64,000 nucleotides of DNA, taken from assembly GCA_965662565.1 (NCBI GenBank), contig CBFIHS010000002.1, positions 1 through 64,000 on the forward strand, given 5' to 3'. This stretch comes from UBA5109 sp965662565. Its GTDB lineage: Bacteria; Pseudomonadota; Gammaproteobacteria; Pseudomonadales; Pseudohongiellaceae. Shown here piece after piece: positions 18,491 to 27,231 of this stretch. Every line of letters begins with the position of its first letter. Positions within the stretch are counted from its first letter, which is position 1. Below the pieces are notes generated by a model. That model saw only the letters and a program-made list of their open reading frames with translations, did no database searches and had not been told where the DNA came from. The position numbers and the translations under genes are program-made.

Positions 18491-19085
18491 AAATTTTATT
18501 CAGCTCTAGTATCTGTTGCTGTAAGTCGCTTATTTTGCCATCGTTCAAAATAATATCATCTGCTAATTTTAAGCGTTGCTTGCGCGGCATCTGTGAGGCT
18601 ATTATTTTTTCGACTTGGTCTTTTTTGCTTTGGTCCCGATTGATGACGCGCTTGATTTGGAGTTCCTCTGGGCAATCAACTACCAAGATTCTATCTATAA
18701 AAGAGTAGCTTTGGGACTCTAATAGCAGAGGCACCATAACAATCGCATAAGTCGAACTGCTTAGGGATAGTTCACGAAATATAATTTCTCGGATTTTTGG
18801 GTGTAAATAATCTTCCAACCATTGCTTTTTATTAGCATCTGAGAAGATGATTTCTCGTAACTTTCGGCGGTCGAGCTCACCATTTTCTAAAATTATTTGC
18901 TCACCAAAATGTTCGGCGATCGTTTCTAAAGTAGCAGACTTGGGCTTCACTAAAGACCTGCTAACTTCGTCGGCATCAATAACTTTAATGCCCAGCTTCT
19001 CAAAGAGCTCAGCAACTGCACTTTTGCCGCTGCCAATACCACCGGTTAGGCCAACGCTGTAGGGCAGTTTTTTTGAAGTATTCAT
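18459..19085 (-). CDS. coaE: CoaE, dephospho-CoA kinase
   Basis: It phosphorylates the 3'-hydroxyl of dephospho-CoA, the last step of coenzyme A synthesis. The P-loop is GGIGSGKS at 15-22, followed by the conserved DADEVSR motif. LHPKIRE and MVPLLLES motifs are also present. At 208 residues the length is typical. It lies 2 bp downstream of pilD and overlaps yacG, the usual arrangement in gammaproteobacteria. Confidence 0.97.
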   Translation of the reverse strand: MNTSKKLPYSVGLTGGIGSGKSAVAELFEKLGIKVIDADEVSRSLVKPKSATLETIAEHFGEQIILENGELDRRKLREIIFSDANKKQWLEDYLHPKIREIIFRELSLSSSTYAIVMVPLLLESQSYSFIDRILVVDCPEELQIKRVINRDQSKKDQVEKIIASQMPRKQRLKLADDIILNDGKISDLQQQILELNKIYERLNQEKNH

Positions 19086-19087
19086 TG

Positions 19088-19960
19088 CTACATTAAGGCT
19101 GAGCCGTAGATCTGGTTGATTTGGTCTCCCCAGAGTAAGGCTATTAAGCCAGCACCTGCGAGGTAGGGGCCGAATGGAATAGGAATATTTTTATCTCGGC
19201 CTTTGATGATGATCAGGCTGCTACCGACGATAGCACCTACTAATGCAGACAATAGAATTATTTGAGGGAGGGCTTGCCAGCCTAGCCATGCGCCCAAAGC
19301 GGCCAAGAGTTTAAAATCCCCTTCCCCCATTCCGTCTTTGCCAGTGAGTAATTTAAATAACCAGTACACAGACCAAAGTATTAAGTAACCAGCTATTGCG
19401 CCGAGTACGGCTGACTCAAGCGATGTCAGTAAACCAAAGTAATTAACTATTAGTCCTAGCCAAAGTATGGGGAGCGTAATGTCATCGGGTAGTAGCTGGT
19501 GGTCAAAATCAATCATGGTCAGCACAATCAAAGACCAAGTTAAGATTAATAACGCCAAGCTCAACCAAGTAAAACCAAATTGATTAGTGATTAATAAAGA
19601 TAAGATACCATTAACTATTTCTACGGCAGGATACCTTAGTGAAATTTTAGTGCTGCAGTGCTTGCATTTTCCGCCTTGTATCAAATAACTGAAGACTGGG
19701 ATATTTTCAATTGCAGAGATTTTATTTTTACATTTTGGGCAATGTGAAGCAGGTTGAGATAAGTTGAAAGTGTCAGTAGGTTTTTTATTTTCGCCTTCTA
19801 ATTCTAAAAAATCATGACATTGCTGAGTCCATTCACGTTGCATCATTATCGGCAGTCTGTAAATTACAACATTCAAAAAGCTACCAACAATGAGTCCTAA
19901 AGCCAGTGAAAAACTGAGCAAGGCTATTGGGGAGTTAGATAAAAAAGTAGCAACAGTCAT
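19088..19960 (-). CDS. pilD: PilD, type IV prepilin leader peptidase/N-methyltransferase
   Basis: An aspartate-type inner-membrane protease that cuts the leader of type IV pilins and type II secretion pseudopilins and methylates the new N terminus. It has 290 residues and about eight spans. The cytoplasmic loop carries the zinc cysteine pairs CPKCKNK and CKHC. The two catalytic aspartates lie in MIDFDHQLLPDD and GEGDFKLLAALG. The gene appears intact, in contrast to pilC and pilB upstream in the same unit. It could be kept for type II secretion, but that is inference. Confidence 0.96.
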   Translation of the reverse strand: MTVATFLSNSPIALLSFSLALGLIVGSFLNVVIYRLPIMMQREWTQQCHDFLELEGENKKPTDTFNLSQPASHCPKCKNKISAIENIPVFSYLIQGGKCKHCSTKISLRYPAVEIVNGILSLLITNQFGFTWLSLALLILTWSLIVLTMIDFDHQLLPDDITLPILWLGLIVNYFGLLTSLESAVLGAIAGYLILWSVYWLFKLLTGKDGMGEGDFKLLAALGAWLGWQALPQIILLSALVGAIVGSSLIIIKGRDKNIPIPFGPYLAGAGLIALLWGDQINQIYGSALM

Positions 19961-19978
19961 GTAGAAAGTAGAGGTATC

Positions 19979-21204
19979 CTATACCACCGAACCGATTTGG
20001 AAAATTGGCATGTACATGGCAATCATAAGCCCGCCTACTAAAACTCCAAGAACAGCCATAATTAATGGCTCCATCATGGCAGTCAAGCCATCGACGGCAT
20101 TATCAACTTCGGCTTCATAAAAGGTGGCACATTTATCCAGCATGCCATCAAGAGCCCCTGATTCTTCACCGATAGAAACCATCTGAATAACCATAATGGG
20201 AAAAGTATCAGTAGATTTAATAGCTTGGGTGAGTTGTATGCCTGTAGTCACATCATCTCGAATTTTTAGAGTGGCTTCTTTATAAACCACGTTGCCAGTA
20301 GCACCAGAAACAGAGTCTAGGGCTTCGACTAAAGGTACGCCTGAAGCAAAAGTAGTTGCTAGAGTTCTGGTAAATCGTGCTAGAGCAGAACTTTTGATTA
20401 TTTCACCAAACACAGGGGCTTTAAGAGACAATCGCTCTATTGCGTCTGCAAAAGCTTTGGATCGCAATTTGGCCTCTTTAAAAGCATAAACAAAAACACC
20501 TATTCCTATAACTATACAGAGCCAATAGGCGATTGCAAAGTCAGATATTCGCATCACAAATTGTGTGAATACCGGAAATCAGCGCCGAAACTTGAAAAGG
20601 TTTCGGCAAATTGTGGGACCACTTTAACAAGTAAGATTCCCGTTACAATGGCCGCTACGGCTAGAACTGTAATCGGGTAATTCATTGCTTTTTTGATTTT
20701 AGCTTTCAAGGCTTCGGATTTTTCTTTATAGCTGGCCAAGCTTTCAAGCATACTTTCTAATGCACCAGATTGTTCCCCAGCGTCTACTAAATTACAAAAT
20801 AGCTCATCAAAAAGGCGAGGAAATTTCCGGATAGCATCTGCAAAATTATTACCAGAGGCAACATCATCACGAATTGCATAAACGACTTCGCGCATGGAAG
20901 CATTTTCTAAGCCGCCACCAACTATTTCGAAAGATTGCACAAGTGGGATGCCAGCTTTCATCATGGTTGCTAACTGACGAGTAAAAATCGCAATGTCCAT
21001 GGGTTTGATTTTAGGTTTTCTTGGAGCAAATAAGTCCTTTCCTTTTTTCTTTACCTTGGTAGGGGAGATGCCCTGCTTGCGCAATTGAGCCTTAACAAGT
21101 GCAGCACTGTTTCCAGGAATTTCACCTTTGGTCGTGCGGCCTTTTTTATCTTTGCCTTGCCAGACATAGGTTGCTTGTTTAACGGATGCAGCTGCTTGAA
21201 CCAT
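19979..21204 (-). pseudogene. pilC: PilC, type IV pilus inner-membrane platform protein, frameshifted
   Basis: PilC is the polytopic platform that couples the PilB and PilT motors to the pilus. Two reading frames cover it. The N-terminal part (216 codons from 21204) has the first GspF domain (FTRQLATMMKAGIPLVQSFE) and stops after FSSFGADF. The C-terminal part (192 codons, to 19979) resumes at VMRISDFAIAYW and holds the second GspF domain. Adding one C to the CC at about 20574 (minus strand GATTTCCGGTATTC) restores GADFPVFTQFVMRISD, the expected family sequence, giving about 408 residues, the normal length. So one base is missing, either by real mutation or sequencing error. I see no slippery heptamer that would suggest programmed frameshifting. 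Confidence 0.92.
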
Positions 21205-21320
21205 AATAATTACCTGCTTACTCTTACGTTAGATAATAATTTTTGATTAGGTCTTGGTATCTTTAGTTATTGCTTATTAACATTGTAGTACTTTCTTTTG
21301 AGTATCTCAGCCTCTACTGT

Positions 21321-21359
21321 TCTGAAATATAGCTCTGAAATATAGTTCTCAAACATAGT
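21321..21359. repeat. 13-bp tandem repeat, three copies, between pilB and pilC
   Basis: Units TCTGAAATATAGC, TCTGAAATATAGT and TCTCAAACATAGT run head to tail, and the following bases (TCTTAAAAAC) look like a decayed fourth copy. They lie in the 181-bp non-coding gap between the pilB remnant and pilC, genes that are normally almost adjacent. Confidence 0.85.
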
Positions 21360-21385
21360 TCTTAAAAACGGAGCTTCAAACTAGT

Positions 21386-22468
21386 TTAAAACTTTTGCGT
21401 AACGCGATTGGCTTCATCTAAGCTGATTAAACCTTTAGCCGCCTTTAATAAAGCTGAGGTTCTTAGGTCGTTATAGCCTAAATCCCTAGCCATATCAGCA
21501 ATTTCGATTGTGTTTCCATTATCCATAATAATACGTGAAATGCTATCTGTGATGGGAAGCACTTCATAAATACCGATTCTGCCTTTGAAACCATCATTAC
21601 ATTGATCGCATCCAAGGGCATTGTACAGTTGCATGTTTTGTATTTGATGCTCAGAAAAACCTTCCTGAAGCAGTATCTGTGCAGGAAGTGTAATAGGGGT
21701 TTTGCAGAGTTTGCATAATTTTCGAGCCAGCCTTTGAGCAATGACTAAAGACACTGAGGTAGCAAGGTCGTAGCATGCCACTCCCATATTCAGTAGACGG
21801 TTAAGTGTTTCTGGGGCACTGTTTGTGTGTAGTGTGGACATAACCAAATGGCCAGTTTGAGACGCTTTGATGGCAATCTCAGCTGTTTCGATATCTCTAA
21901 TTTCACCGATCATAATGACATCCGGGTCTTGCCTTAAAAAGGCACGCAAGCTTGAGTTAAAGTCCAAGCCTACCTTAGGGTTCATAGTCAGCTGATTGAT
22001 GCCTTCAAGGTTTATTTCTACAGGGTCTTCTGCTGTAGAAATGTTTTTTTCCTGAGTATTTAATAGGTCTAAGCCAGTGTATAAAGAAACGGTCTTGCCG
22101 CTGCCTGTGGGGCCAGTTATCAAAATGAGTCCTTGGTTTTGCTTTAAGACCTTAGTGAAGAACAGCTTTTGATCATCTTCAAGGCCAAGTGAATCAATAT
22201 CGAGAACCGCGGCACTTGAATCGAGCACTCGTAAGACTATTTTTTCTCCCCACAAGGTAGGTAGAGTACTTACTCTAAAATCGATGGATTTATTCTGTGA
22301 AAGTTTCAGTTTAATGCGCCCGTCTTGAGGTGTTCGTCGTTCAGATATGTCGAGTTGAGCCATGATTTTAATTCGTGAAGAAATTCGATTCGCAATTAGT
22401 TTCGGTGGGAGTGTGACCTCTTTTAAAATTCCATCAAGTCGATAGCGAATCCGATAACTTTTTTCATT
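21386..22468 (-). pseudogene. pilB: PilB, type IV pilus extension ATPase, C-terminal part only
   Basis: PilB is the hexameric ATPase for pilus extension. The open frame from the ATG at 22363 encodes 325 residues: Walker A GPTGSGKT (84-91), Walker B region RQDPDVIMIGEIRD (near 144-157), HLVMSTLHTN, and the tetracysteine C217, C220, C252, C255. The C terminus is normal. PilB-like sequence continues upstream of this ATG for 35 codons (NEKSYRIRYRLDGIL and on), proving the frame once began further upstream, then ends at about 22468 with an in-frame stop at 22474-22472. The N-terminal domain, roughly 200 residues, is absent. An acyltransferase fragment abuts the break. Confidence 0.93.
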
Positions 22469-22784
22469 ATGCTAACAATCCTGTTGTGAGTACAACAGTT
22501 ATTAGGGCAGGCAGTAATCGTTTTAGTCGGCGAGAATAGAATTGTAGGAAGTTAATTTTATTTTTTAACTCGACTTCTTTAAGTAATAAGCCAGTAATTA
22601 AGTAACCGGATAAAACAAAAAAAATATCCACACCAATGAAGCCCCCAGCAAAACCTGGTAGGCCCACATGGCAGAAAATGACTAATAATATAGCCAGCGC
22701 TCTGATGCCCTGAATATCAGGTCTAAAATTAAGCTGGTATGGCTTAGCTAAAACCTTGGATGCTGCTGGTGCTTGAGTATCCAA
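22467..22784 (-). pseudogene. Acyltransferase family 3 fragment (N-terminal 105 residues)
   Basis: The sequence is the start of an OafA-like integral-membrane O-acyltransferase: YQLNFRPDIQGIRALAIL, the catalytic-type histidine in IFCHVGLPGF, and GGFIGVDIFFVLSGYLITG, then YSRRLKRLLPAL. Full proteins have about ten spans and 350-650 residues; this frame stops after 105. The stop lies exactly where pilB-like sequence begins, so the C-terminal part of this gene and the N-terminal part of pilB are both missing at one junction. It follows nadC by 82 bp on the same strand. Real deletion and misassembly are both possible. Confidence 0.9.
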
Positions 22785-22866
22785 TTAGAATCTCCGGCAT
22801 TTTAGTTAAATTCTTTATAAGTCTGTCTTTGACAAGGAACTTTTCAAGTTGTCGGAGATAGGCTAA

Positions 22867-23703
22867 TCAAGCAAAACGCATAGAAAAATCAATCGCCCTG
22901 CAATGCTTTGTTAGTGCGCCGATTGAAATATAGTCAACTCCAGTTTCAGCAACGGCAATGATACTTTTATCGTCATAGCCGCCAGATGCCTCTAATAGTG
23001 CTCGGCCCTTATTTATGGCAACAGCTTTTTTTAACCCTTCTAGGCTGAAGTTGTCGAGCATGACTGTATCAGCACCAGCGGTTAATGCTGTCTCTAATTC
23101 TTCGAGGCTCTCGACTTCGATTTCCACTGGCTTATCAGGGGCAAATCGCCGAGCTGATTCAATTGCTTCTCTGATCCCGCCACAGGCACTGATATGGTTT
23201 TCTTTTAGTAGGAAGGCGTCATATAGACCTAGTCGGTGGTTGTAGCAGCGGCCCTGAAGGACGGCGTATTTCTGGGCGCGCCTTAAACCTGGAATGGTTT
23301 TTCTTGTATCAAGAATTTTCACGGAAGTGTGTTCCACCAAATCAGCGTATTGTCTTGCGAAAGTGGCTGTACCTGAAAGTATTTGAAGAAAGTTCAAAGC
23401 GCTACGTTCTGCGCTAAGAATATTTTTTGCCGAACCGTGAGCACTGAAGATAAGGTCATTTGTTTGGCATTGAGCACCTTCAGTTATAAACCATTCAATA
23501 GAAATGCTGGGATCTACTTGTTTAAATACTTCATCAACCCAAGGTCGGCCGCAAATTACGGCAGTTTCTCGGCAGATAACATTGGCTTGAGCTTGATCCG
23601 GCTCGGGAAGAAGGGCAACGCTGATATCTCCAGACCCAATGTCTTCGGACAATGCATTTTTTACATTTAACTCTAAATCTTCAAGAAAGAGGTTGCTAGT
23701 CAT
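22867..23703 (-). CDS. nadC: NadC, quinolinate phosphoribosyltransferase (decarboxylating)
   Basis: It converts quinolinate and PRPP to nicotinate mononucleotide in de novo NAD synthesis. Length (278) is normal. Motifs are LNFLQILSGTAT, DTRKTIPGLRRAQKYAV, RLGLYDAFLLKENH and the C-terminal EASGGYDDKSIIAVAETGVDYISIGALT. It diverges from ampD with a 63-bp shared upstream region. In Pseudomonas nadC sits next to the pil genes and ampD, the same context seen here. Confidence 0.97.
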   Translation of the reverse strand: MTSNLFLEDLELNVKNALSEDIGSGDISVALLPEPDQAQANVICRETAVICGRPWVDEVFKQVDPSISIEWFITEGAQCQTNDLIFSAHGSAKNILSAERSALNFLQILSGTATFARQYADLVEHTSVKILDTRKTIPGLRRAQKYAVLQGRCYNHRLGLYDAFLLKENHISACGGIREAIESARRFAPDKPVEIEVESLEELETALTAGADTVMLDNFSLEGLKKAVAINKGRALLEASGGYDDKSIIAVAETGVDYISIGALTKHCRAIDFSMRFA

Positions 23704-23766
23704 TTTGCTCTCAATGAGTTTCTAATCGGCCATTATAGCTTAGGAAATTTGTGGTATAACAGCTGC

Positions 23767-24309
23767 ATGAAAATTATTAATCATTGTTTTGATAAGGCTC
23801 GTTCTTTGAGTTCGCCTAATTGCAGCGCAAGAGTCGGCGATGAGATTAGTCTTTTGGTTATTCATAATATTAGTCTTCCGCCTGGAGAGTTTGGCGGGCC
23901 TTATATAGATGACTTATTTTGCAATAGGCTTGATTGCGAGAAGCATGAGTTTTTTGCTGGCCTGGCAGATCTTAAAGTGTCTTCACATCTGTTGATTAGA
24001 AGAGATGGGGAGCTCGTGCAATATGTGCCGTTTGACCTTAAGGCTTGGCACGCAGGAATATCCAACTTCCGAGGGCGTGAAGAATGTAATGAGTTTTCCA
24101 TAGGTATTGAGCTTGAGGGTGCTGATGATAGAGAGTTTACGGATTTACAGTATGAGTGCTTAACAAAAGTCACCCGAGAGCTTTTGCGTGAGTATCCAGA
24201 GCTGACTAAGGAAAATATTGTGGGGCATTCCGATATTGCTCCGGGCAGAAAAACCGATCCTGGGCCTTGTTTTGATTGGGAAAGGCTTAGAGGCGCTTTG
24301 AGTACTTAG
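23767..24309 (+). CDS. ampD: AmpD, cytoplasmic 1,6-anhydro-MurNAc-L-Ala amidase
   Basis: A zinc amidase that splits 1,6-anhydro-muropeptides during peptidoglycan recycling; in many relatives its loss derepresses AmpC. The ATG at 23767 gives 180 residues with no signal peptide, fitting a cytoplasmic enzyme. The TTG 18 bases upstream is less likely. Zinc-site residues are in LLVIHNISLPPGEFGG, and in GHSDIAPGRKTDPGPCFDW with the paired His and Asp. HAGISNFRGRE is also typical. It lies back to back with nadC. Confidence 0.96.
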   Translation: MKIINHCFDKARSLSSPNCSARVGDEISLLVIHNISLPPGEFGGPYIDDLFCNRLDCEKHEFFAGLADLKVSSHLLIRRDGELVQYVPFDLKAWHAGISNFRGREECNEFSIGIELEGADDREFTDLQYECLTKVTRELLREYPELTKENIVGHSDIAPGRKTDPGPCFDWERLRGALST

Positions 24310-24380
24310 GAAAACTACAAGGCTATCTGTCTGATAAATAAAGGAAATGGTAATTAAAAAGCGGTTTTTTCGAGCTTATC

Positions 24381-24395
24381 TGTAGTAATACTACA
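24381..24395. promoter_or_regulatory. Palindromic operator upstream of aceE, copy 1 (GntR/PdhR-like)
   Basis: TGTAGTAATACTACA is a perfect 7-bp inverted repeat around one base. Its core TAGTAATACTA fits the FadR-subfamily GntR consensus TNGTNNNACNA at every fixed position. PdhR belongs to that subfamily and controls aceEF in E. coli. Copy 2 lies 71 bp downstream, centre to centre. Confidence 0.65.
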
Positions 24396-24412
24396 AATAC
24401 TCATTTTCAGAC

Positions 24413-24441
24413 TGGAAAATTAAACTTAAATTCAGTAGAAT
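24413..24441 (+). promoter_or_regulatory. Candidate aceE promoter between the two palindromes
   Basis: TGGAAA (24413-24418) and TAGAAT (24436-24441) are separated by 17 bp, matching four and five of six consensus bases. Transcription would start near 24448, placing operator copy 2 just downstream of +1. Inferred from consensus and placement only. Confidence 0.4.
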
Positions 24442-24451
24442 TGCGTCCGAT

Positions 24452-24466
24452 TGTAGCTTTACTACA
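24452..24466. promoter_or_regulatory. Palindromic operator upstream of aceE, copy 2
   Basis: TGTAGCTTTACTACA shares both outer arms (TGTAG, CTACA) with the upstream palindrome and differs only in the middle. It ends 60 bp before the aceE ATG. The two copies together suggest a dimeric repressor acting over the promoter. Confidence 0.6.
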
Positions 24467-24526
24467 GATGAAAACCCGTTTGAAACTGCAGAGTTCAGAC
24501 AGAAAAGTCCGAATAGAGAATTCAAT

Positions 24527-27208
24527 ATGAGCGTTAGTAACAAAGATATCGATCGTCTGGAAACCGAAGAGTGGGTTGACTCCATTGCCTCAGTCATCAA
24601 GAACCAAGGCTTGGAAAGAGCACAATTCCTACTCAAAGCCCTGATTAGCAAAACTACCGAAGCGGGAGATCCGCTTTCACCAGACACCCTTATTACCCCT
24701 TACCGAAATACCATTCCATTAACAGCTGAAGAAAAAATGCCTGGCGACATGTTTATGGAGCGAAGTATTCGAGGCATAGTTCGCTGGAATGCCATGGCTA
24801 TGGTGATGCGAGCGAATAAGTTAGGTTTAGATTTGGGTGGTCACATCTCTTCTTTTGCTTCAAGTGCTACTTTATACGATGTTGGTTTCAATTATTTTTT
24901 TCGTGGCGAAACAGAAAATCAGTTAGCTGATCTGGTCCTTTTCCAAGGGCATTCTTCACCAGGAACGTATTCGCGATCTTTTCTTGAAGGGCATCTCAGT
25001 GAAGAGCAACTTGATCATTTCCGTCGTGAAGTCGATGGCAATGGACTCTCTTCTTATCCACATCCGCATTTAATGCCTGACTATTGGCAGTTCCCAACTG
25101 TTTCTATGGGCTTGGGCCCTCTGCAAGCTATTTATCAAGCGCATGTCATGAAGTATTTGGATAACCGCGGGCAGGTTAAGCAAGGTGATCGTCAGATTTG
25201 GGCTTTCTTAGGAGATGGAGAAACTGATGAGCCAGAATCGCTAGGCGCAATCAGTTTGGCTGGTCGTGAGAAGTTAGGGAATTTGAATTTTGTTATTAAC
25301 TGTAATTTACAGCGTTTAGATGGCCCAGTACGTGGTAATGGGAAAATCATTCAAGAACTTGAAGGGATTTTTCGTGGTGCTGGCTGGAATGTTATTAAAG
25401 TCGTTTGGGGGCGTCATTGGGATGCTTTATTGGCTCAAGATACTGATGGTTTATTACAAGCCCGTATGGATGAAGTAGTAGATGGTGAGTACCAAACTTA
25501 TGTAAGTAGAGGAGGTGCCTACACACGCGAGCATTTCTTCGGTAAATCACCTGAACTATTAAAAATGGTTGAACATCTTTCTGATGAAGACATCATGAAT
25601 CTTAATCGTGGTGGTCATGACCCATTTAAAGTTTATGCTGCTTATAAACAAGCCGTTGATACACTAGACCGGCCTACTGTGATTTTGGCGAAAACGGTTA
25701 AGGGTTACGCCTTTTCTTCCGTAGAAGCACAAAATCCCGCCCATAATGCTAAGAAGCTAAGCCTCGATAGTTTGAAAAAATTCCGTGATCGTTTTGGCAT
25801 TCCTATTCCAGATGAAAAGTTGGATGAAGTTCCTTTCTATCGACCGGCTGAAGACAGTCCTGAAATGCTTTATATGCGCAAAAGGCGTGAAGCACTAGGT
25901 GGACGAGTTCCGCAAAGAAGAAAGCAAAGCTTAAAGCTTAAAACTCCGCCCTTGAGTGAGTTTGCAGCAATTACTGCAGGAACTGGAGATAGAGAGATAT
26001 CTACCACAATGGCTTTTGTCCGTTTAATTTCAAATTTAGTAAAAGACAAAAAAATTGGAAATAATATTGTGCCGATCGTGCCTGATGAAGCCCGTACTTT
26101 TGGTATGGAGGGAATGTTCCGTCAGGTGGGAATCTACTCTGCGCTTGGTCAACTGTATGATCCTGCCGATTCTGGTCAGGTTATGTATTACCGAGAAGAT
26201 ACAAAAGGTCAGATTCTCGAAGAGGGCATCAATGAGGCTGGAGCGATTAGTTCTTGGTTGTCTGCGGCAACTTCTTACAGCGTTAATAATTATCCGCTCA
26301 TCCCATTTTATATTTATTACTCAATGTTCGGTTTTCAGCGAGTCGGTGATCTATGCTGGGCAGCTGGTGATCTTCAGGCGCGTGGTTTTTTGATTGGCGG
26401 TACAGCTGGACGCACGACACTTAATGGAGAAGGTTTACAACACCAAGATGGTCACAGTCATCTTATGGCAAATACTATTCCAAATTGTGTGAGCTATGAC
26501 CCGACTTATGCTTATGAGCTTGCAGTCATTATTCAAGATGGTATGCGTCGCATGTATCAAGAAGATGAAAGCGTTTTTTATTACATCACTACAATGAATG
26601 AAAACTATGTACAGCCAGATCTGCCTAAAGGTTCAGAAGAAGGCATTATTAAGGGTATGTATTTGTTAGAAAACGGCAATGCTAAGCCTTATAAGCTGGC
26701 TGCTAAAGATAAGTTAAAAGTCCGTTTAATGGGCAGTGGAACGATCTTGCGTGAAGTCAGAGAAGCGGCTGAAATCTTACGTAAAGAGTATAAGATCAGT
26801 GTGGATGTTTGGAGTGCTCCGAGTTTTAACGAGCTGGCTCGAGACGGCCAAGCTGTTGATCGCTGGAATATGCTGCATCCTGAAGAGAGTCCAAAAGTTT
26901 CTTATGTAGAAAGCTGTTTGGCAGGTGAAGATGCTCCTGTAATTGTTTCAACTGATTATATGAAATTATACGGAGAGCAAATTCGAGCTTACGTTCCTGC
27001 TCCATTTTATGTCTTGGGAACTGATGGTTTTGGTCGCAGTGATAGCAGACAGAAGCTTAGGCACTTTTTTGAAGTTGATAGGGACTTTGTTGTTATCGCC
27101 GCGCTTAATTCATTGGTGAAACAAGGCAAGCTGGAAACTTCCGTAGTCACTAAAGCTATTAAGAAGATGAAGCTTGATCCAGAAAAAATTAATCCGATGT
27201 TGGCGTAA
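24527..27208 (+). CDS. aceE: AceE, pyruvate dehydrogenase E1 component (homodimeric)
   Basis: The thiamin-diphosphate enzyme that decarboxylates pyruvate and passes the acetyl group to lipoyl-E2. At 893 residues it is the single-chain homodimeric type (E. coli 887). The thiamin-diphosphate motif begins GDGETDEPES near residue 230 and ends with a conserved NCNLQRLDGPVRGNGK. GGTAGRTTLNGEGLQHQDGH and SYDPTYAYE are further signatures. aceF follows after 23 bp. Two palindromes upstream suggest GntR-type control. No lpd gene follows. Confidence 0.98.
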   Translation: MSVSNKDIDRLETEEWVDSIASVIKNQGLERAQFLLKALISKTTEAGDPLSPDTLITPYRNTIPLTAEEKMPGDMFMERSIRGIVRWNAMAMVMRANKLGLDLGGHISSFASSATLYDVGFNYFFRGETENQLADLVLFQGHSSPGTYSRSFLEGHLSEEQLDHFRREVDGNGLSSYPHPHLMPDYWQFPTVSMGLGPLQAIYQAHVMKYLDNRGQVKQGDRQIWAFLGDGETDEPESLGAISLAGREKLGNLNFVINCNLQRLDGPVRGNGKIIQELEGIFRGAGWNVIKVVWGRHWDALLAQDTDGLLQARMDEVVDGEYQTYVSRGGAYTREHFFGKSPELLKMVEHLSDEDIMNLNRGGHDPFKVYAAYKQAVDTLDRPTVILAKTVKGYAFSSVEAQNPAHNAKKLSLDSLKKFRDRFGIPIPDEKLDEVPFYRPAEDSPEMLYMRKRREALGGRVPQRRKQSLKLKTPPLSEFAAITAGTGDREISTTMAFVRLISNLVKDKKIGNNIVPIVPDEARTFGMEGMFRQVGIYSALGQLYDPADSGQVMYYREDTKGQILEEGINEAGAISSWLSAATSYSVNNYPLIPFYIYYSMFGFQRVGDLCWAAGDLQARGFLIGGTAGRTTLNGEGLQHQDGHSHLMANTIPNCVSYDPTYAYELAVIIQDGMRRMYQEDESVFYYITTMNENYVQPDLPKGSEEGIIKGMYLLENGNAKPYKLAAKDKLKVRLMGSGTILREVREAAEILRKEYKISVDVWSAPSFNELARDGQAVDRWNMLHPEESPKVSYVESCLAGEDAPVIVSTDYMKLYGEQIRAYVPAPFYVLGTDGFGRSDSRQKLRHFFEVDRDFVVIAALNSLVKQGKLETSVVTKAIKKMKLDPEKINPMLA

Positions 27209-27231
27209 CAGAAGAATTAGGAGAAAAATTA

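Noticed and set aside
20554..20590. Programmed ribosomal frameshift in pilC
   Set aside because: No slippery heptamer or downstream structure is visible, and one added base restores the family sequence exactly.
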